A stretch of DNA of 64,000 nt from Povalibacter uvarum (GCF_014202975.1 NZ_JACHHZ010000005.1:496001-560000), one strand, 5' to 3'; positions 29,731 through 38,712 are shown, counted from the first letter of the stretch. Notes: generated by a model from the sequence alone, not told the origin. Made by a program: numbers and translations.

Positions 29731-30672
29731 ATGGAATCGAAACTGCGTTCGAATGTATCGCGCCGCACAGTCATCAAAGGCGCGCTTGTCGCGGGCATCG
29801 GTGCTGCGTTGAGTGACGTGGCATTCGCGGCCGACAGTCCTCTCATTACCAAAGCCATTCCGAAGAGTGGTGAGAAGCTGCCGGCCATCGGCCTCGGCAC
29901 CAATGCCTACAGCGTGACGTCTCCGGAAGACTTGGCGGCGCGTCGAGAGGTGCTCGAGCACTTTCCGAAGCTCGGAGCGAAAGTCGTCGACACGGCGCGT
30001 GGCTACGGCGAGTCGGAAGTCGTCATCGGCAAACTGGTCGCGGAGCTTGGGAATCGTGATCAGCTCTTCATCGCGACGAAGACACCGATCCGCGGCGACC
30101 TCAGGCCCGGCGACGGCGAGCTGGAAGACGCGTTCGCGCGACTGCAGGTGAAGAAGCTCGATCTGCTGCAGATCCACAACTTCCATGGCATCGACGTGCT
30201 GTTCCCGAAGCTGCAGGAGTGGAAGCAGGCAGGCAAGGTGCGCTACATCGGTGTCACGACGTCCACCGACGATCAGTATCCGCAGATCATCAATGCGCTG
30301 AAGACGCTGCCGCTCGACTTCATCCAGGTCGACTATTCGATCGACAACCGGGGTGCGGGCGATGAGATCCTGCCGCTCGCGCAGGACAAGGGCGTTGCGG
30401 TGCTCGTGAACATGCCGCTCGGCGGTCGTCGCGACGGCAATCTGCTGCGGAAGCTGGCGGACAAGAAGCTCCCGGATTTCGCGGCGGAGTTCGAGGCCAC
30501 GAGCTGGGCGCAATTGCTGCTCAAGTACGACATCTCCCATCCGGCGGTGACTGCAGTGATTCCGGGGACGACGAAGCTCACGCATCTTCGGGACAACCAG
30601 CTTGCGGGTCGGGGCCATCTGCCGACGGCGGCGCAGAGGAAGAAGCTCGAGGAGTACTGGGCAACGGTCTGA
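29731..30672 (+). CDS. Tat-exported aldo/keto reductase
   Basis: 313 residues from ATG at 29731 with GGAG six bases upstream (an ATG three bases earlier is possible). A twin-arginine signal SRRTVIKGALVAG (about 9-21) with cleavage near AFAADS indicates export of the folded protein. The aldo/keto reductase barrel follows: LPAIGLGTNAYSV, DTARGYGESE with the catalytic Tyr, IATKTPIR with the catalytic Lys, LLQIHNFHG with the His region, and VIPGTTKLTHLRDN for cofactor binding. The substrate is unknown. Exported members of this family are common in gammaproteobacteria. Confidence 0.9.
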   Translation: MESKLRSNVSRRTVIKGALVAGIGAALSDVAFAADSPLITKAIPKSGEKLPAIGLGTNAYSVTSPEDLAARREVLEHFPKLGAKVVDTARGYGESEVVIGKLVAELGNRDQLFIATKTPIRGDLRPGDGELEDAFARLQVKKLDLLQIHNFHGIDVLFPKLQEWKQAGKVRYIGVTTSTDDQYPQIINALKTLPLDFIQVDYSIDNRGAGDEILPLAQDKGVAVLVNMPLGGRRDGNLLRKLADKKLPDFAAEFEATSWAQLLLKYDISHPAVTAVIPGTTKLTHLRDNQLAGRGHLPTAAQRKKLEEYWATV

Positions 30673-30681
30673 GACTCATGC

Positions 30682-31375
30682 CCGGTTGTGGGTCCGGCTT
30701 CAGCCGGACGTCATCGCCGGAGGCGATCCGCGCATCGCGATGCGGTTCGTCATGCCCGCGGACGCGGGAATCCATCTGATTGCCGGACTCGGATGGACTC
30801 CCGCGTTCGCGGGAGTGACGGAAGGGGATGCTTCGCATGACGTCCGACTGAAGTCGGACCCACAGCAAGACTGTCGTCGCGATCGCAGGTGATTGTTCGG
30901 CTGTCGCCACTGTCGTCGGTGATCGTTCTCGTGTCCGGTTGTGGGTCCGGCTTCAGCCGGACGTCATCGTCAGTGGCGATCCGCGCATCGCGATGCGCTT
31001 CGTCATTCCCGCGGACGCGGGAATCCATCTGATTGCCGGACTCGGATGGACTCCCGCGTTCGCGGGAGTGACGGAACGGATGCTTCGCATGACGTCCGAC
31101 TGAAGTCGGACCCACAGCAAGACTGTCGTCGCGATCGCAGGTGATTGTTCGGCTGTCGCCACTGTCGTCGGTGATCGTTCTCGTGTCCGGTTGTGGGTCC
31201 GGCTTCAGCCGGACGTCATCGCCAGTGGCGATCCGCGCATCGCGATGCGCTTCGTCATGCCCGCGGACGCGGGAATCCATCTGATTGCCGGACTCGGATG
31301 GACTCCCGCGTTCGCGGGAGTGACGGAAGGGGATGCTTCGCATGACGTCCGACTGAAGTCGGACCCACAGCAAGA
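30682..31375. repeat. tandem array of 253-bp composite palindrome units (2.75 copies)
   Basis: Three direct copies start at 30682, 30935 and 31187 (periods 253 and 252 bp). The third breaks off at about 31375. Each copy contains, in order, a class (ii) palindrome, a GCGATCCGCGCATCGCGATG spacer, a class (i) palindrome, GATTGCCGGACTCGGATGG, an inverted class (i) copy, and an inverted class (ii) copy. A 60-bp linker (CAAGACTGTCGTCGCG... to GTTCTCGTGT) closes the unit. The copies differ at only a handful of positions, so amplification is recent. No coding potential is evident. Confidence 0.9.
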
Positions 31376-31705
31376 GCGTTTCGCAGCGGCGTTCTGCGCA
31401 AATTCTTCCTTGTGACCAAAATGGCACCGGCTTCGCGCGCAGACGTGGCGTAGGCGTCAGTTATGCCGCGGTCACAATCTCCGCCGCGCAGGTCTGCAGC
31501 TGCGCGTTTGTGGTCTTGCCGCAGTGACAATCCGATCACATTCACTTCCCGCGCGAGGCAGATAACGACACGGCATTTGTTGCCGTAGTCGCGCGTCCCT
31601 AGATTCCCTCGCCATCGCACGACGGATGCATGTTCGTCGTCTGGCAAATCAAGCTGCGGAGCGTCGCGATCGCGCTTACAGCAGCGGCTTCGAACGGGAA
31701 TCATC
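31376..31705. other. intergenic region before the TonB receptor; possible decayed PIN-domain gene
   Basis: 330 bp that should hold the promoter of the receptor operon. On the minus strand, 31393-31467 can be read as GITDAYATSAREAGAILVT followed by RKNLRR. This resembles the C-terminal D-x-x-x-A...GA-x-LVT-x-N pattern of VapC-like PIN toxins, but the rest of the frame does not give a credible protein. I record it as a possible gene relic, not a gene. Confidence 0.25.
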
Positions 31706-34276
31706 ATGCGCTCTTACTCGACTGCATTGGCCGCGCTGCTTGGCGCCGCGGCTCCTACCATCTACGCACAGGATGTGAACACCGCTGTGGCGGGTGCTGC
31801 CGGCGAAGGAGTGCTCGATACCGTCGTGGTACTTGGCACTGCGCGTCAGGACACGACGGCGCTGACCAGCACGGCGCCGGTCGACGTGATCACGCCGGAA
31901 CAGCTTCGCGAGACCGGTGCGGTAACGATCAACCAGGCGCTCTCCAAACTGCATCCGTCGTTCAACTTCCCTCAGGGGCAGAACGCGGTGAAGGGGCAGG
32001 GCGTGCGTGCAGCATCGCTTCGCGGCGTTGGTCCCGCATACACATTGATCCTCGTGAACGGCAAGCGTCGCAACGTTTCCGCACAGCTCTCCGGCACGGA
32101 TCCCTGGCCGGCGGCTCAGGTGGTTGATCTGAATGTGCTGCCCGTCAGCGCCGTGCAGCGTGTCGAAGTGCTGCGCGATGGCGCTGCGGCTCAGTACGGC
32201 TCCGATGCGATCGCCGGTGTCGTGAACATCGTGCTCAAGGACAACAGTAGCGGTGGTGACGTGACCGCAAACGTGGGTGAGTACACCGACGGCGGCGGAT
32301 TCACGCGCTCGGTGAACGGCTGGACGGGCCTGTCGATCGGCGACAACGGGTTCGTGACGCTCAGTGCGGACTTCCTGAAGAACGACAACGTCGATCGCAG
32401 CGAGGAAGACTGGCGCCAGCTCTTCCCGAATGGCGATCCGCGCAACGAGACGTTCGACAAGAAGTACGGCCAGTGGGGCCAGCAGGCGCGCGAACATTTC
32501 AGCGCACTCGTCAATGCCGGCTATGAGTTCTCCGACAGCGTCAGCGCGTACGGCTGGGCGAACTACGCCCACAAGGAAGGCCTGAACTACGTGAACCCGG
32601 AGCGCATCGTGAAGGCGGTCACGAGCAACCCGACGGGCACCGATGGAACACGAATCTCCGAAACGGCTGTGCTCGGGGTCTATCCGGACATCTACCAGCC
32701 CTACATGACATACACGGCGGAGGACATCGCCGCCGTCGCTGGTCTGCGCTTCAGCAACGAATCGTTCGGCGAACTCGATACCGCCGTGTCGTTCGGCCAG
32801 AACGAAACAGGCCGCCACACGTACAGCACGATCAATCCGAGCCTGGGTCCGGACAGCCCGACCGATTTCTATCTCGGTTCGTGGCAGAGCCGCACGACTT
32901 CAGTGACCAGCGACTACCGCAAGGAGCTCCCGGTCGGCTGGGTCGAGTCGCTTGTCGCGTCCGCGGGTGCACTGTTTCGCCATGAGTATTGGGGCACCGA
33001 AGATCTCGGCGATCCGCGCGGCTACAACGGCGGACCGCTCGCCGGTCTCACCGTCGCCCAGCTTTATGGTCCAGGTGGAATCTATAACCAGTACGTTTCG
33101 CAATTCCCTGGCGTGAACTTCGCAGACACCTCGCGCATCCCAGCGACCGGCTCGTCGACGGCGGGCATTCGCGCCGAGGACGCCGGCTCCATCACGCGCA
33201 ACGTGAAGGGTGGCTACGTCGGCTTCGATGCAGCTGTGACGGACAAGTTCGACGTGGGTCTGACGGCCAGATACGAGGACTATTCCGACTTCGGCGATAC
33301 CAGCAACTATCGATTGACCGCGCGCTACGAGTTCATTCCCGCGCTGGCGCTGCGCGGCACGGTCAGCACTGGATTCCATGCACCGAGTCTCGCACAGCTC
33401 GGCAATCAGTCGAGCGGCTACACCAGCAACTGGAGCAACAGCGGCACAGGTGTGTTTGCCCCGGGTCGAACGCGCGTTTTCCGCACGGCCGATCCGACGG
33501 CTGCTGCGTTCGGTGCGAAGCCTCTCGAGCCCGAGGAGTCGACGACGTACTCAGTCGGCTTCGTCATTCGTCCCGACAGCAGCAGCTCCATCACCATCGA
33601 TGCCTATCGGCTGCAGATCGACGATGTGATCCAGGTGACGGAGACCCTGCAAGGGCCTACCGTGACGGCGGCATTCAACGCAGCCGGTCTCAATGGCTAT
33701 ACGCAGGCTTCGTACTACTGGAACGCATGGGATGCGAAGACCGACGGCGTCGACCTTGTGGCACGCAAGCAGTTCGATTTCGCGAACAGCACGCTCGATC
33801 TGACGGCCGCCGCGAGCTGGCTCGACACCGAGGTCAGCGATGTCAACCGCGAAGTGACCATCGGCGGGGCACCACTCATCGCGATCCGAAACGCGAAGAT
33901 CCGCGATGCGGAGACGGGAACACCCAGCAACAAGGTGATCCTGAACGGTCGCTACACGATCGGTGCGTGGGCAGCGGATGCGACGGTCACGCGCTACGAC
34001 GAGTACCGCTACAACGTGGGAGATGTCGCGGGCGTGGCCGCCGCCAACGGCAACGTCGACCAGATCTTCTCTCCGGAGACGTATCTCGATCTCGGCGTCT
34101 CGTATCAGAGCCAGGGTGCCTGGCGTGTCGATGTGCTCGTCCAGAACGTGCTCAATGACTATCCGGACAAATATGTGAACGGCAATCGTGCGAGCGGCAT
34201 CAACCCGTACTCGTTCATCGCGCCGAACGGTGCGTCGGGTCGCTTCGTGCAGGGAAGCTTCACCTACAGCTTCTGA
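31706..34276 (+). CDS. TonB-dependent receptor (first gene of the DUF6152/DUF6644 operon)
   Basis: 856 residues. The signal peptide ends near TIYAQD, followed by a TonB-box-like DTVVVLGTARQD. The plug domain has VDVITPEQLRETGAVTINQAL, then RGVGPAYTLILVNGKRRN and VEVLRDGAAAQYGSDAIAGVVNIVLKD (motif QYGSDAIAGVVNIVL). A barrel follows, ending in the expected aromatic residue (GSFTYSF). It belongs to the general Plug/receptor class, unlike the two oligosaccharide-type receptors of the pectin region. The ligand is unknown; the gene starts an operon with an amidohydrolase only seven bases downstream. Confidence 0.93.
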   Translation: MRSYSTALAALLGAAAPTIYAQDVNTAVAGAAGEGVLDTVVVLGTARQDTTALTSTAPVDVITPEQLRETGAVTINQALSKLHPSFNFPQGQNAVKGQGVRAASLRGVGPAYTLILVNGKRRNVSAQLSGTDPWPAAQVVDLNVLPVSAVQRVEVLRDGAAAQYGSDAIAGVVNIVLKDNSSGGDVTANVGEYTDGGGFTRSVNGWTGLSIGDNGFVTLSADFLKNDNVDRSEEDWRQLFPNGDPRNETFDKKYGQWGQQAREHFSALVNAGYEFSDSVSAYGWANYAHKEGLNYVNPERIVKAVTSNPTGTDGTRISETAVLGVYPDIYQPYMTYTAEDIAAVAGLRFSNESFGELDTAVSFGQNETGRHTYSTINPSLGPDSPTDFYLGSWQSRTTSVTSDYRKELPVGWVESLVASAGALFRHEYWGTEDLGDPRGYNGGPLAGLTVAQLYGPGGIYNQYVSQFPGVNFADTSRIPATGSSTAGIRAEDAGSITRNVKGGYVGFDAAVTDKFDVGLTARYEDYSDFGDTSNYRLTARYEFIPALALRGTVSTGFHAPSLAQLGNQSSGYTSNWSNSGTGVFAPGRTRVFRTADPTAAAFGAKPLEPEESTTYSVGFVIRPDSSSSITIDAYRLQIDDVIQVTETLQGPTVTAAFNAAGLNGYTQASYYWNAWDAKTDGVDLVARKQFDFANSTLDLTAAASWLDTEVSDVNREVTIGGAPLIAIRNAKIRDAETGTPSNKVILNGRYTIGAWAADATVTRYDEYRYNVGDVAGVAAANGNVDQIFSPETYLDLGVSYQSQGAWRVDVLVQNVLNDYPDKYVNGNRASGINPYSFIAPNGASGRFVQGSFTYSF

Positions 34277-34283
34277 TGCGATC

Positions 34284-35426
34284 ATGACGACACGACGACA
34301 ATTCATCAGCAGTGCACTCGCCGCCTCGGCGGCGATCCCGGCGCTGCTGCGTTCTCCTCTAGCGAGCGGCGACGCGGATGTGGCGGCTCCGCGCGTACTG
34401 GTCGACTGGCACAGTCACTATGTCTCGCGGACGGAGCTGAACTTCCTCGCGGCGCGCAAGCAGCCACCGCAGCTGCTCAAGGCTGCCGACGGAACGACGA
34501 AGCTCCAGAACGTGACGACTGTGTCCGCCGCGGCCGGGGAGCCAAGTGAATTCGCGGTCTCCGATATCGGCACGCGAATCGCGAATCTGGATCGGTACGG
34601 CATCCGGCGGCAGCTGCTGACGCACACTGTCGCACTGGGATTCGATGCGAGCTTGACGGTGGAGGAACTGCGGCCGCTCTATCGTGCGTTCAACGATGAA
34701 CTGGCCGGCGTCGTGCAGCAGCATCCGGATCGATTCCTTGCGGTGGCTGCTTTGCCGTCCGCTGATCCGAAGTGGGCAGCGGAAGAGCTCACGCGTGCGC
34801 ATCGCGAACTGGGTTTCATCGGCGGTTCACTACCGCTGAACGCGTTCGCAACGCTCGAGGGCGCTCGGACACTTGCACCACTCTTCGCGACCGCTCAGAA
34901 GCATGGCAGTCATTTCTTCGTGCATCGCGGGCCGGCCAGTGATCGTGTGCCGGGACAGCCGCCGCTGATCGTGCCCCCGGACACCGGCTACGCGCGCTGG
35001 AATCTCATCAACAATAGTCACCTGGCAGCAGGCGGCATCACGCTCGGTCTGACTGACTTTCTCGATCCCTACCCGGATGTGAGCGTCGAAATCATCATGC
35101 TCGCGGGCTTCCTGCCGCAGCTGTTCGACACGATCATCCCGGCGGCCAGGGCCAACGGCGTCAAAGATCCGCTCGCACGATTGCGACGCGTCTACCTGGA
35201 TACGGGTCCCTATTCGGTTCGAAACGCCGAGTGGGTCTCGATCGCCGTTCGCAAGCTCGGCGCCGACCGCATCCTCTTCGGTACCGACTACGGCGTGGGC
35301 GGGGGCCAGCGCGGCGATGTCGGCCCCGCGGTCGAAACTCTCGAACGGGTTCTGAGCGAAGCCGAACGTCGGTTGATCTTCATCGAGAACAGTCGCGCGT
35401 TGCTTGCAGCGAAGGGGCGAGGGTGA
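34284..35426 (+). CDS. Tat-exported amidohydrolase (amidohydro-rel 2 / ACMSD-like)
   Basis: 380 residues from ATG at 34284, seven bases after the receptor stop. A twin-arginine signal TTRRQFISSALAAS leads to export. The TIM-barrel metal hydrolase follows: VDWHSHYV gives the HxH metal site, then FFVHRGPAS, NSHLAAGG and DRILFGTDYGVGG with the late Asp. This is the pattern of Amidohydrolase_2 proteins, which decarboxylate or hydrolyse aromatic-type substrates (ACMSD, 4-oxalomesaconate and resorcylate enzymes). A periplasmic location is unusual for a catabolic step and suggests the substrate is processed right after outer-membrane uptake. Confidence 0.88.
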   Translation: MTTRRQFISSALAASAAIPALLRSPLASGDADVAAPRVLVDWHSHYVSRTELNFLAARKQPPQLLKAADGTTKLQNVTTVSAAAGEPSEFAVSDIGTRIANLDRYGIRRQLLTHTVALGFDASLTVEELRPLYRAFNDELAGVVQQHPDRFLAVAALPSADPKWAAEELTRAHRELGFIGGSLPLNAFATLEGARTLAPLFATAQKHGSHFFVHRGPASDRVPGQPPLIVPPDTGYARWNLINNSHLAAGGITLGLTDFLDPYPDVSVEIIMLAGFLPQLFDTIIPAARANGVKDPLARLRRVYLDTGPYSVRNAEWVSIAVRKLGADRILFGTDYGVGGGQRGDVGPAVETLERVLSEAERRLIFIENSRALLAAKGRG

Positions 35427-35899
35427 TGAATCCGATTCATTCTTCTGAAGCGACAGGTATTGCCATGTCCGAACCGAGATCGTATTCGCGCGCGCTGTGG
35501 GCGTTGCTGACGGCTGCGACATTTCTTGCAGCACCCTCTACCCAGGCGCACCACGCCTTCGCCGCGGAGTTCGACGCCGATCAGCCGCTCGATCTCAAGG
35601 GCACGGTCACGAAGATCAAGTGGGTGAATCCGCACAGCTGGCTCTACTTCGATGTGCAGGGCACGGACGGCAAGACGACCAACTGGGGTGTCGAGTTCGG
35701 CGCGCCCAATCAGCTCGCTCGCATCGGGCTCACCAAGGCGGACGTGGTTCCAGGTACGCAAGTGCACATCAAGGGGTATCGGGCGAAGAACGGCGGGCCC
35801 TATGGCTATTCAGTCGTCGTGACGCTCGCTGATGGTCGTTCGTTCCAGACGGGCGGTGCGCAGGACGCGCCCGTCGCACGTTCGGCGCGAGTGGACTGA
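35426..35899 (+). CDS. exported DUF6152-family protein
   Basis: 157 residues if started at ATG 35426 (TGATG overlap with the amidohydrolase). ATG 35465 gives a more ordinary signal peptide (MSEPRSYSRALW... to STQAHH). The mature protein begins with the diagnostic HHAFAAEFD and has GTVTKIKWVNPHSWLYFDV. These are the conserved elements of DUF6152, a small beta-rich periplasmic domain of unknown function. The adjacent His pair at the mature N-terminus could bind metal. It sits between the amidohydrolase and two related exported proteins. Confidence 0.88.
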   Translation: MNPIHSSEATGIAMSEPRSYSRALWALLTAATFLAAPSTQAHHAFAAEFDADQPLDLKGTVTKIKWVNPHSWLYFDVQGTDGKTTNWGVEFGAPNQLARIGLTKADVVPGTQVHIKGYRAKNGGPYGYSVVVTLADGRSFQTGGAQDAPVARSARVD

Positions 35900-35902
35900 T
35901 TC

Positions 35903-36664
35903 ATGAGAGCGATTCAATTTCTGGCGGCACTCGCTGTGTCGCTGCCCATGGCGTTCGCACAAGCCGCGGGTCCGAAGATTCCGCGACTCGCGAACGGCAA
36001 GCCTGATTTCTCTGGCATCTGGCAAACGACGAGTGCTGCCGAGTACGACCTCGAGCCGCATTCCGGCCGCGCGGATGCGCCGCCGGGCGCCGGCGTCGTA
36101 GCGGGAAACGTCATCCCCTATCTGCCCGAGGCACTCGAGCAACGAAAGAAGAACTTCGCGGCACGAGGCGAGCTCGATCCACGCCTGAAGTGCTGGACGC
36201 TGGGAACGCCTCGCGGCATCTATTACCCGGAGCCGTTCCAGATTTTCCAGCGCGATCGCGATCTGACTGTCGTGTTCCAGTTCGGCCAGTCCGTTCGCAC
36301 GATCCACACGAACGGCACGCTCCATCCGCAGGTGACGGACAACGAGTTCTGGCTCGGCGACTCGCGCGGGCACTGGGAAGGCGACACGCTAGTCGTCGAT
36401 GTGCGGGATTTCACCGAGGAAACCTGGCTCGACCGCTCGGGCAATTTCCACAGCACGCAGCTGCATGTCGTGGAGCGCTGGAAATTCCTGGACGAGAACA
36501 CGATCGACTACCAGGCGACGATCGAAGATCCGAAGGTGTTCAGCCGCCCCTGGACGCTGGGCGTGATCCTGCATCGTCATCGTGAAAAGAACTTCCAGCT
36601 CATCGAGAACTACTGCTTCACGCTCGGGTACGACAAGTACTACCCGGTGCCGAAGGGAGAGTAG
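35903..36664 (+). CDS. exported protein of unknown function with PDFSGIW motif
   Basis: 253 residues with a signal peptide (cleavage near AFAQAAG). The mature protein starts with PRLANGKPDFSGIWQT. A conserved core follows: GTPRGIYYPEPFQIFQ, TVVFQFGQSVRTIHTNG, WLGDSRGHWEGDTLVVDV, ERWKFLDENTIDYQATIEDP and FSRPWTLG. The next gene encodes a homologue, so the two arose by duplication or act as a pair. I know of no characterised member. The predicted fold is beta-rich, lipocalin-like at a guess only. Confidence 0.85.
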   Translation: MRAIQFLAALAVSLPMAFAQAAGPKIPRLANGKPDFSGIWQTTSAAEYDLEPHSGRADAPPGAGVVAGNVIPYLPEALEQRKKNFAARGELDPRLKCWTLGTPRGIYYPEPFQIFQRDRDLTVVFQFGQSVRTIHTNGTLHPQVTDNEFWLGDSRGHWEGDTLVVDVRDFTEETWLDRSGNFHSTQLHVVERWKFLDENTIDYQATIEDPKVFSRPWTLGVILHRHREKNFQLIENYCFTLGYDKYYPVPKGE

Positions 36665-36666
36665 TC

Positions 36667-37614
36667 ATGACCACCATGCTCAGATCATTCGCGCTCCTGG
36701 CGCTCATCTCGACGCCTCTCGCTTACGCGCAGCAATCCGCACCCGCTGTGGGCGGCGCCGGTATTCAACGAGAGACGAAGATCGTCCCGATTGCATCCGG
36801 TCGCTGGACCGGACCCAGGCTACCCGACGGACAGCCCGACGTGCAGGGGCACTGGTCCAACACCATTGCCAATCACAACAACTGGACCGACCCCCAGGGC
36901 GGCATTCCAGGTGATCCCTCGCCGCGGGCTCGTCCGCTGGGACCACGCGACCAGCGTGCACCGAGTCGCGTCAGCGATCCGCCCGATGGCGAGCTGCCGT
37001 TCCAGCCGTGGGCTCGCACGCAGCAGCAGGAGTTCCTCGAGTATTTCCACAATCCGGTAAAGGAGCAGTACATCGAGCCGCTGGCGCGATGCGCACCCGC
37101 CGGTGTGCCGAAGTCGTTCACATGGCATGGCTACGAGATCCGGCAGTACCCGAATTACGTGCTGATCCTGTTCAACTCCGGCACGCGCATCATTCACCTC
37201 GATGGCAAGCCGCACCTGCCGGACGGCATCAAGCTCTGGAATGCAGATTCGCGCGGACGATGGGAGGGCAACACGCTCATCGTCGATGTGACCAACAACA
37301 ACGCGAAGGCGAGACTCGCGCGCACCGGCGAGTTCTTCAGCGAGAACGCACGCATCGAAGAACGCTACGTCTTCGACAACAACGGTCAGCGCTACAACTA
37401 CGTCGCGACGATCACGGATCCGGCGGTCTTCACGCGCCCGTGGACGACCACGATTCCCGCGCGGCGTTACAGCGAGAAGGACACGCCGGATGGCTGGCAC
37501 TTTGAGACTGCGCTGGCGAACACGACAGATGGGAGGCCGCTTACCGAGCGTTACGAGCGGATCTGCGTGGAGAACAATGGGCCGTTTGGGAACGTAGCGG
37601 TGTTGAGCAAATAG
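36667..37614 (+). CDS. exported protein of unknown function, paralogue of the preceding gene
   Basis: 315 residues, starting two bases after the preceding stop. The signal peptide ends near AYAQQS. The mature protein shares with its neighbour the opening LPDGQPDVQGHW (compare NGKPDFSGIW), then FNSGTRIIHLDGKPH, WNADSRGRWEGNTLIVDVTN, IEERYVFDNNGQRYNYVATITDP and FTRPWTTTIP. It is longer because of a Pro/Arg-rich insertion after residue 70. Two Cys (about 142 and 303) may form a disulfide. Function unknown. Confidence 0.85.
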   Translation: MTTMLRSFALLALISTPLAYAQQSAPAVGGAGIQRETKIVPIASGRWTGPRLPDGQPDVQGHWSNTIANHNNWTDPQGGIPGDPSPRARPLGPRDQRAPSRVSDPPDGELPFQPWARTQQQEFLEYFHNPVKEQYIEPLARCAPAGVPKSFTWHGYEIRQYPNYVLILFNSGTRIIHLDGKPHLPDGIKLWNADSRGRWEGNTLIVDVTNNNAKARLARTGEFFSENARIEERYVFDNNGQRYNYVATITDPAVFTRPWTTTIPARRYSEKDTPDGWHFETALANTTDGRPLTERYERICVENNGPFGNVAVLSK

Positions 37615-37629
37615 GATCCTGGAATTCAA

Positions 37630-38133
37630 ATGTCAGCACTACTTTCCATAGCCGAGCAGATCGAGTCTTCGGCGCTCGGCGTCGTGATCGCCGAATCCCG
37701 CTTCGCCTATCCGATCATCGAAGGCATTCACCTCATCGGTCTTTCGGTGTCGGTCGGACTCATCTTCCTGACGGATCTGCGGCTGATGGGGCTGATCCTC
37801 ACGCGGGTTCCCGTCGAGAATATCCTGAAGCACCTGCGTCCCTACGTGCTTGGCGGGTTCGCGGCGATCTTCATCTCGGGCGGATTGCTGTTCTGGTCAT
37901 CGGCCGCGCGAATGCTGGAGAGCCCGGCGTTCGCGTTCAAGCTGCTGTTCATCGCGCTTGCCGGCCTCAACGCTCTGTATTTCGAGTTGGTGATCGCGCG
38001 ACGCGAACAGGGTCCTCAGGACCACACCAAGCTGCCGCGAGCGTTTGGGTATGCGGGCGCGGCGTCGTTCACGCTCTGGACGCTCACCATCGTTTGCGGC
38101 CGGCTCATTCCGTATCTCCCGACGTGGTCCTGA
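37630..38133 (+). CDS. DUF6644-type inner-membrane protein
   Basis: 167 residues with four predicted membrane segments. The conserved HLIGLSVSVGLIFLTDLRLMG (key HLIG and DLRLMG) fits the DUF6644 pattern. Further helices are at about 75-95, 105-125 and 140-160. His37 in helix 1, with other polar residues inside helices, could bind haem or quinone; that is inference. It begins 15 bases after the previous gene. Confidence 0.82.
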   Translation: MSALLSIAEQIESSALGVVIAESRFAYPIIEGIHLIGLSVSVGLIFLTDLRLMGLILTRVPVENILKHLRPYVLGGFAAIFISGGLLFWSSAARMLESPAFAFKLLFIALAGLNALYFELVIARREQGPQDHTKLPRAFGYAGAASFTLWTLTIVCGRLIPYLPTWS

Positions 38134-38142
38134 GGAAGCATC

Positions 38143-38616
38143 ATGGCCGTGCATGACATTCTGACCGCGATCCAGGATAGTCCGATCGCGCATGCGATCA
38201 GCAAGACGGACCACATGGTGGGTGCCGGGCTGCAGATCGTTCATGTGATGGGGCTGGTGCTGTTTCTGGCGTCGCTCGTGCTGATCAGCCTGCGATTGCT
38301 CCGCTGGGCGCTGGCGGATCAGCCGATCGAGGATGTGATCCGGCAGACGGCGCGACTGATGTGGTGGGGACTGGGTTTCACCGCGTTCAGCGGCACGTTG
38401 ATGTTCATCGCGACACCGAAGCTCTACTACTACAACTGGGCATTCGGCCTGAAGATGCTGATGCTCGTCATCGCACTGGCCGTGCAGTTCTTCCTGTTCC
38501 AGAAGGTTGCACGCAGTCCGACCGCGAGCCTCACTTTCGCCCGGGTCAGCGTCGCCGCGTCCGTGTTCTGCTGGACGACGGTTGCGTTGACCGGGCGGAT
38601 GATCGGATTCGTGTGA
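38143..38616 (+). CDS. DUF6644-type inner-membrane protein, second copy
   Basis: 157 residues, nine bases after the preceding gene and of the same four-helix plan: VGAGLQIVHVMGLVLFLAS with an in-membrane His, SLRLLRWAL, MWWGLGFTAFSGTLMFIATP, a third helix near 105-125 and TVALTGRMIGFV. The pair probably forms a heterodimer in the inner membrane. It is the last gene of the seven-gene operon; a heptad repeat follows at once. Confidence 0.8.
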   Translation: MAVHDILTAIQDSPIAHAISKTDHMVGAGLQIVHVMGLVLFLASLVLISLRLLRWALADQPIEDVIRQTARLMWWGLGFTAFSGTLMFIATPKLYYYNWAFGLKMLMLVIALAVQFFLFQKVARSPTASLTFARVSVAASVFCWTTVALTGRMIGFV

Positions 38617-38617
38617 G

Positions 38618-38644
38618 AGCCGGCTAGCTAGCACTAGCCAGACG
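38618..38644. repeat. CTAG-rich tandem repeat after the operon
   Basis: AGCCGGCTAG-CTAGCACTAGCCAG, a short member of the heptad class. It is followed by a decayed class (i) half-site. Confidence 0.65.
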
Positions 38645-38712
38645 GGCCCCGCGTACGCGGGAATGGCGCGTCTGCTGTACCATGCCCGGCATCCCTCTCA
38701 AGGTGGATGCCC

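Noticed and set aside
30682-31375. CRISPR-like repetitive array
   Set aside because: The units are about 253 bp, self-complementary and near identical throughout. There are no short repeats separated by unique 30-40 bp spacers and no cas genes.
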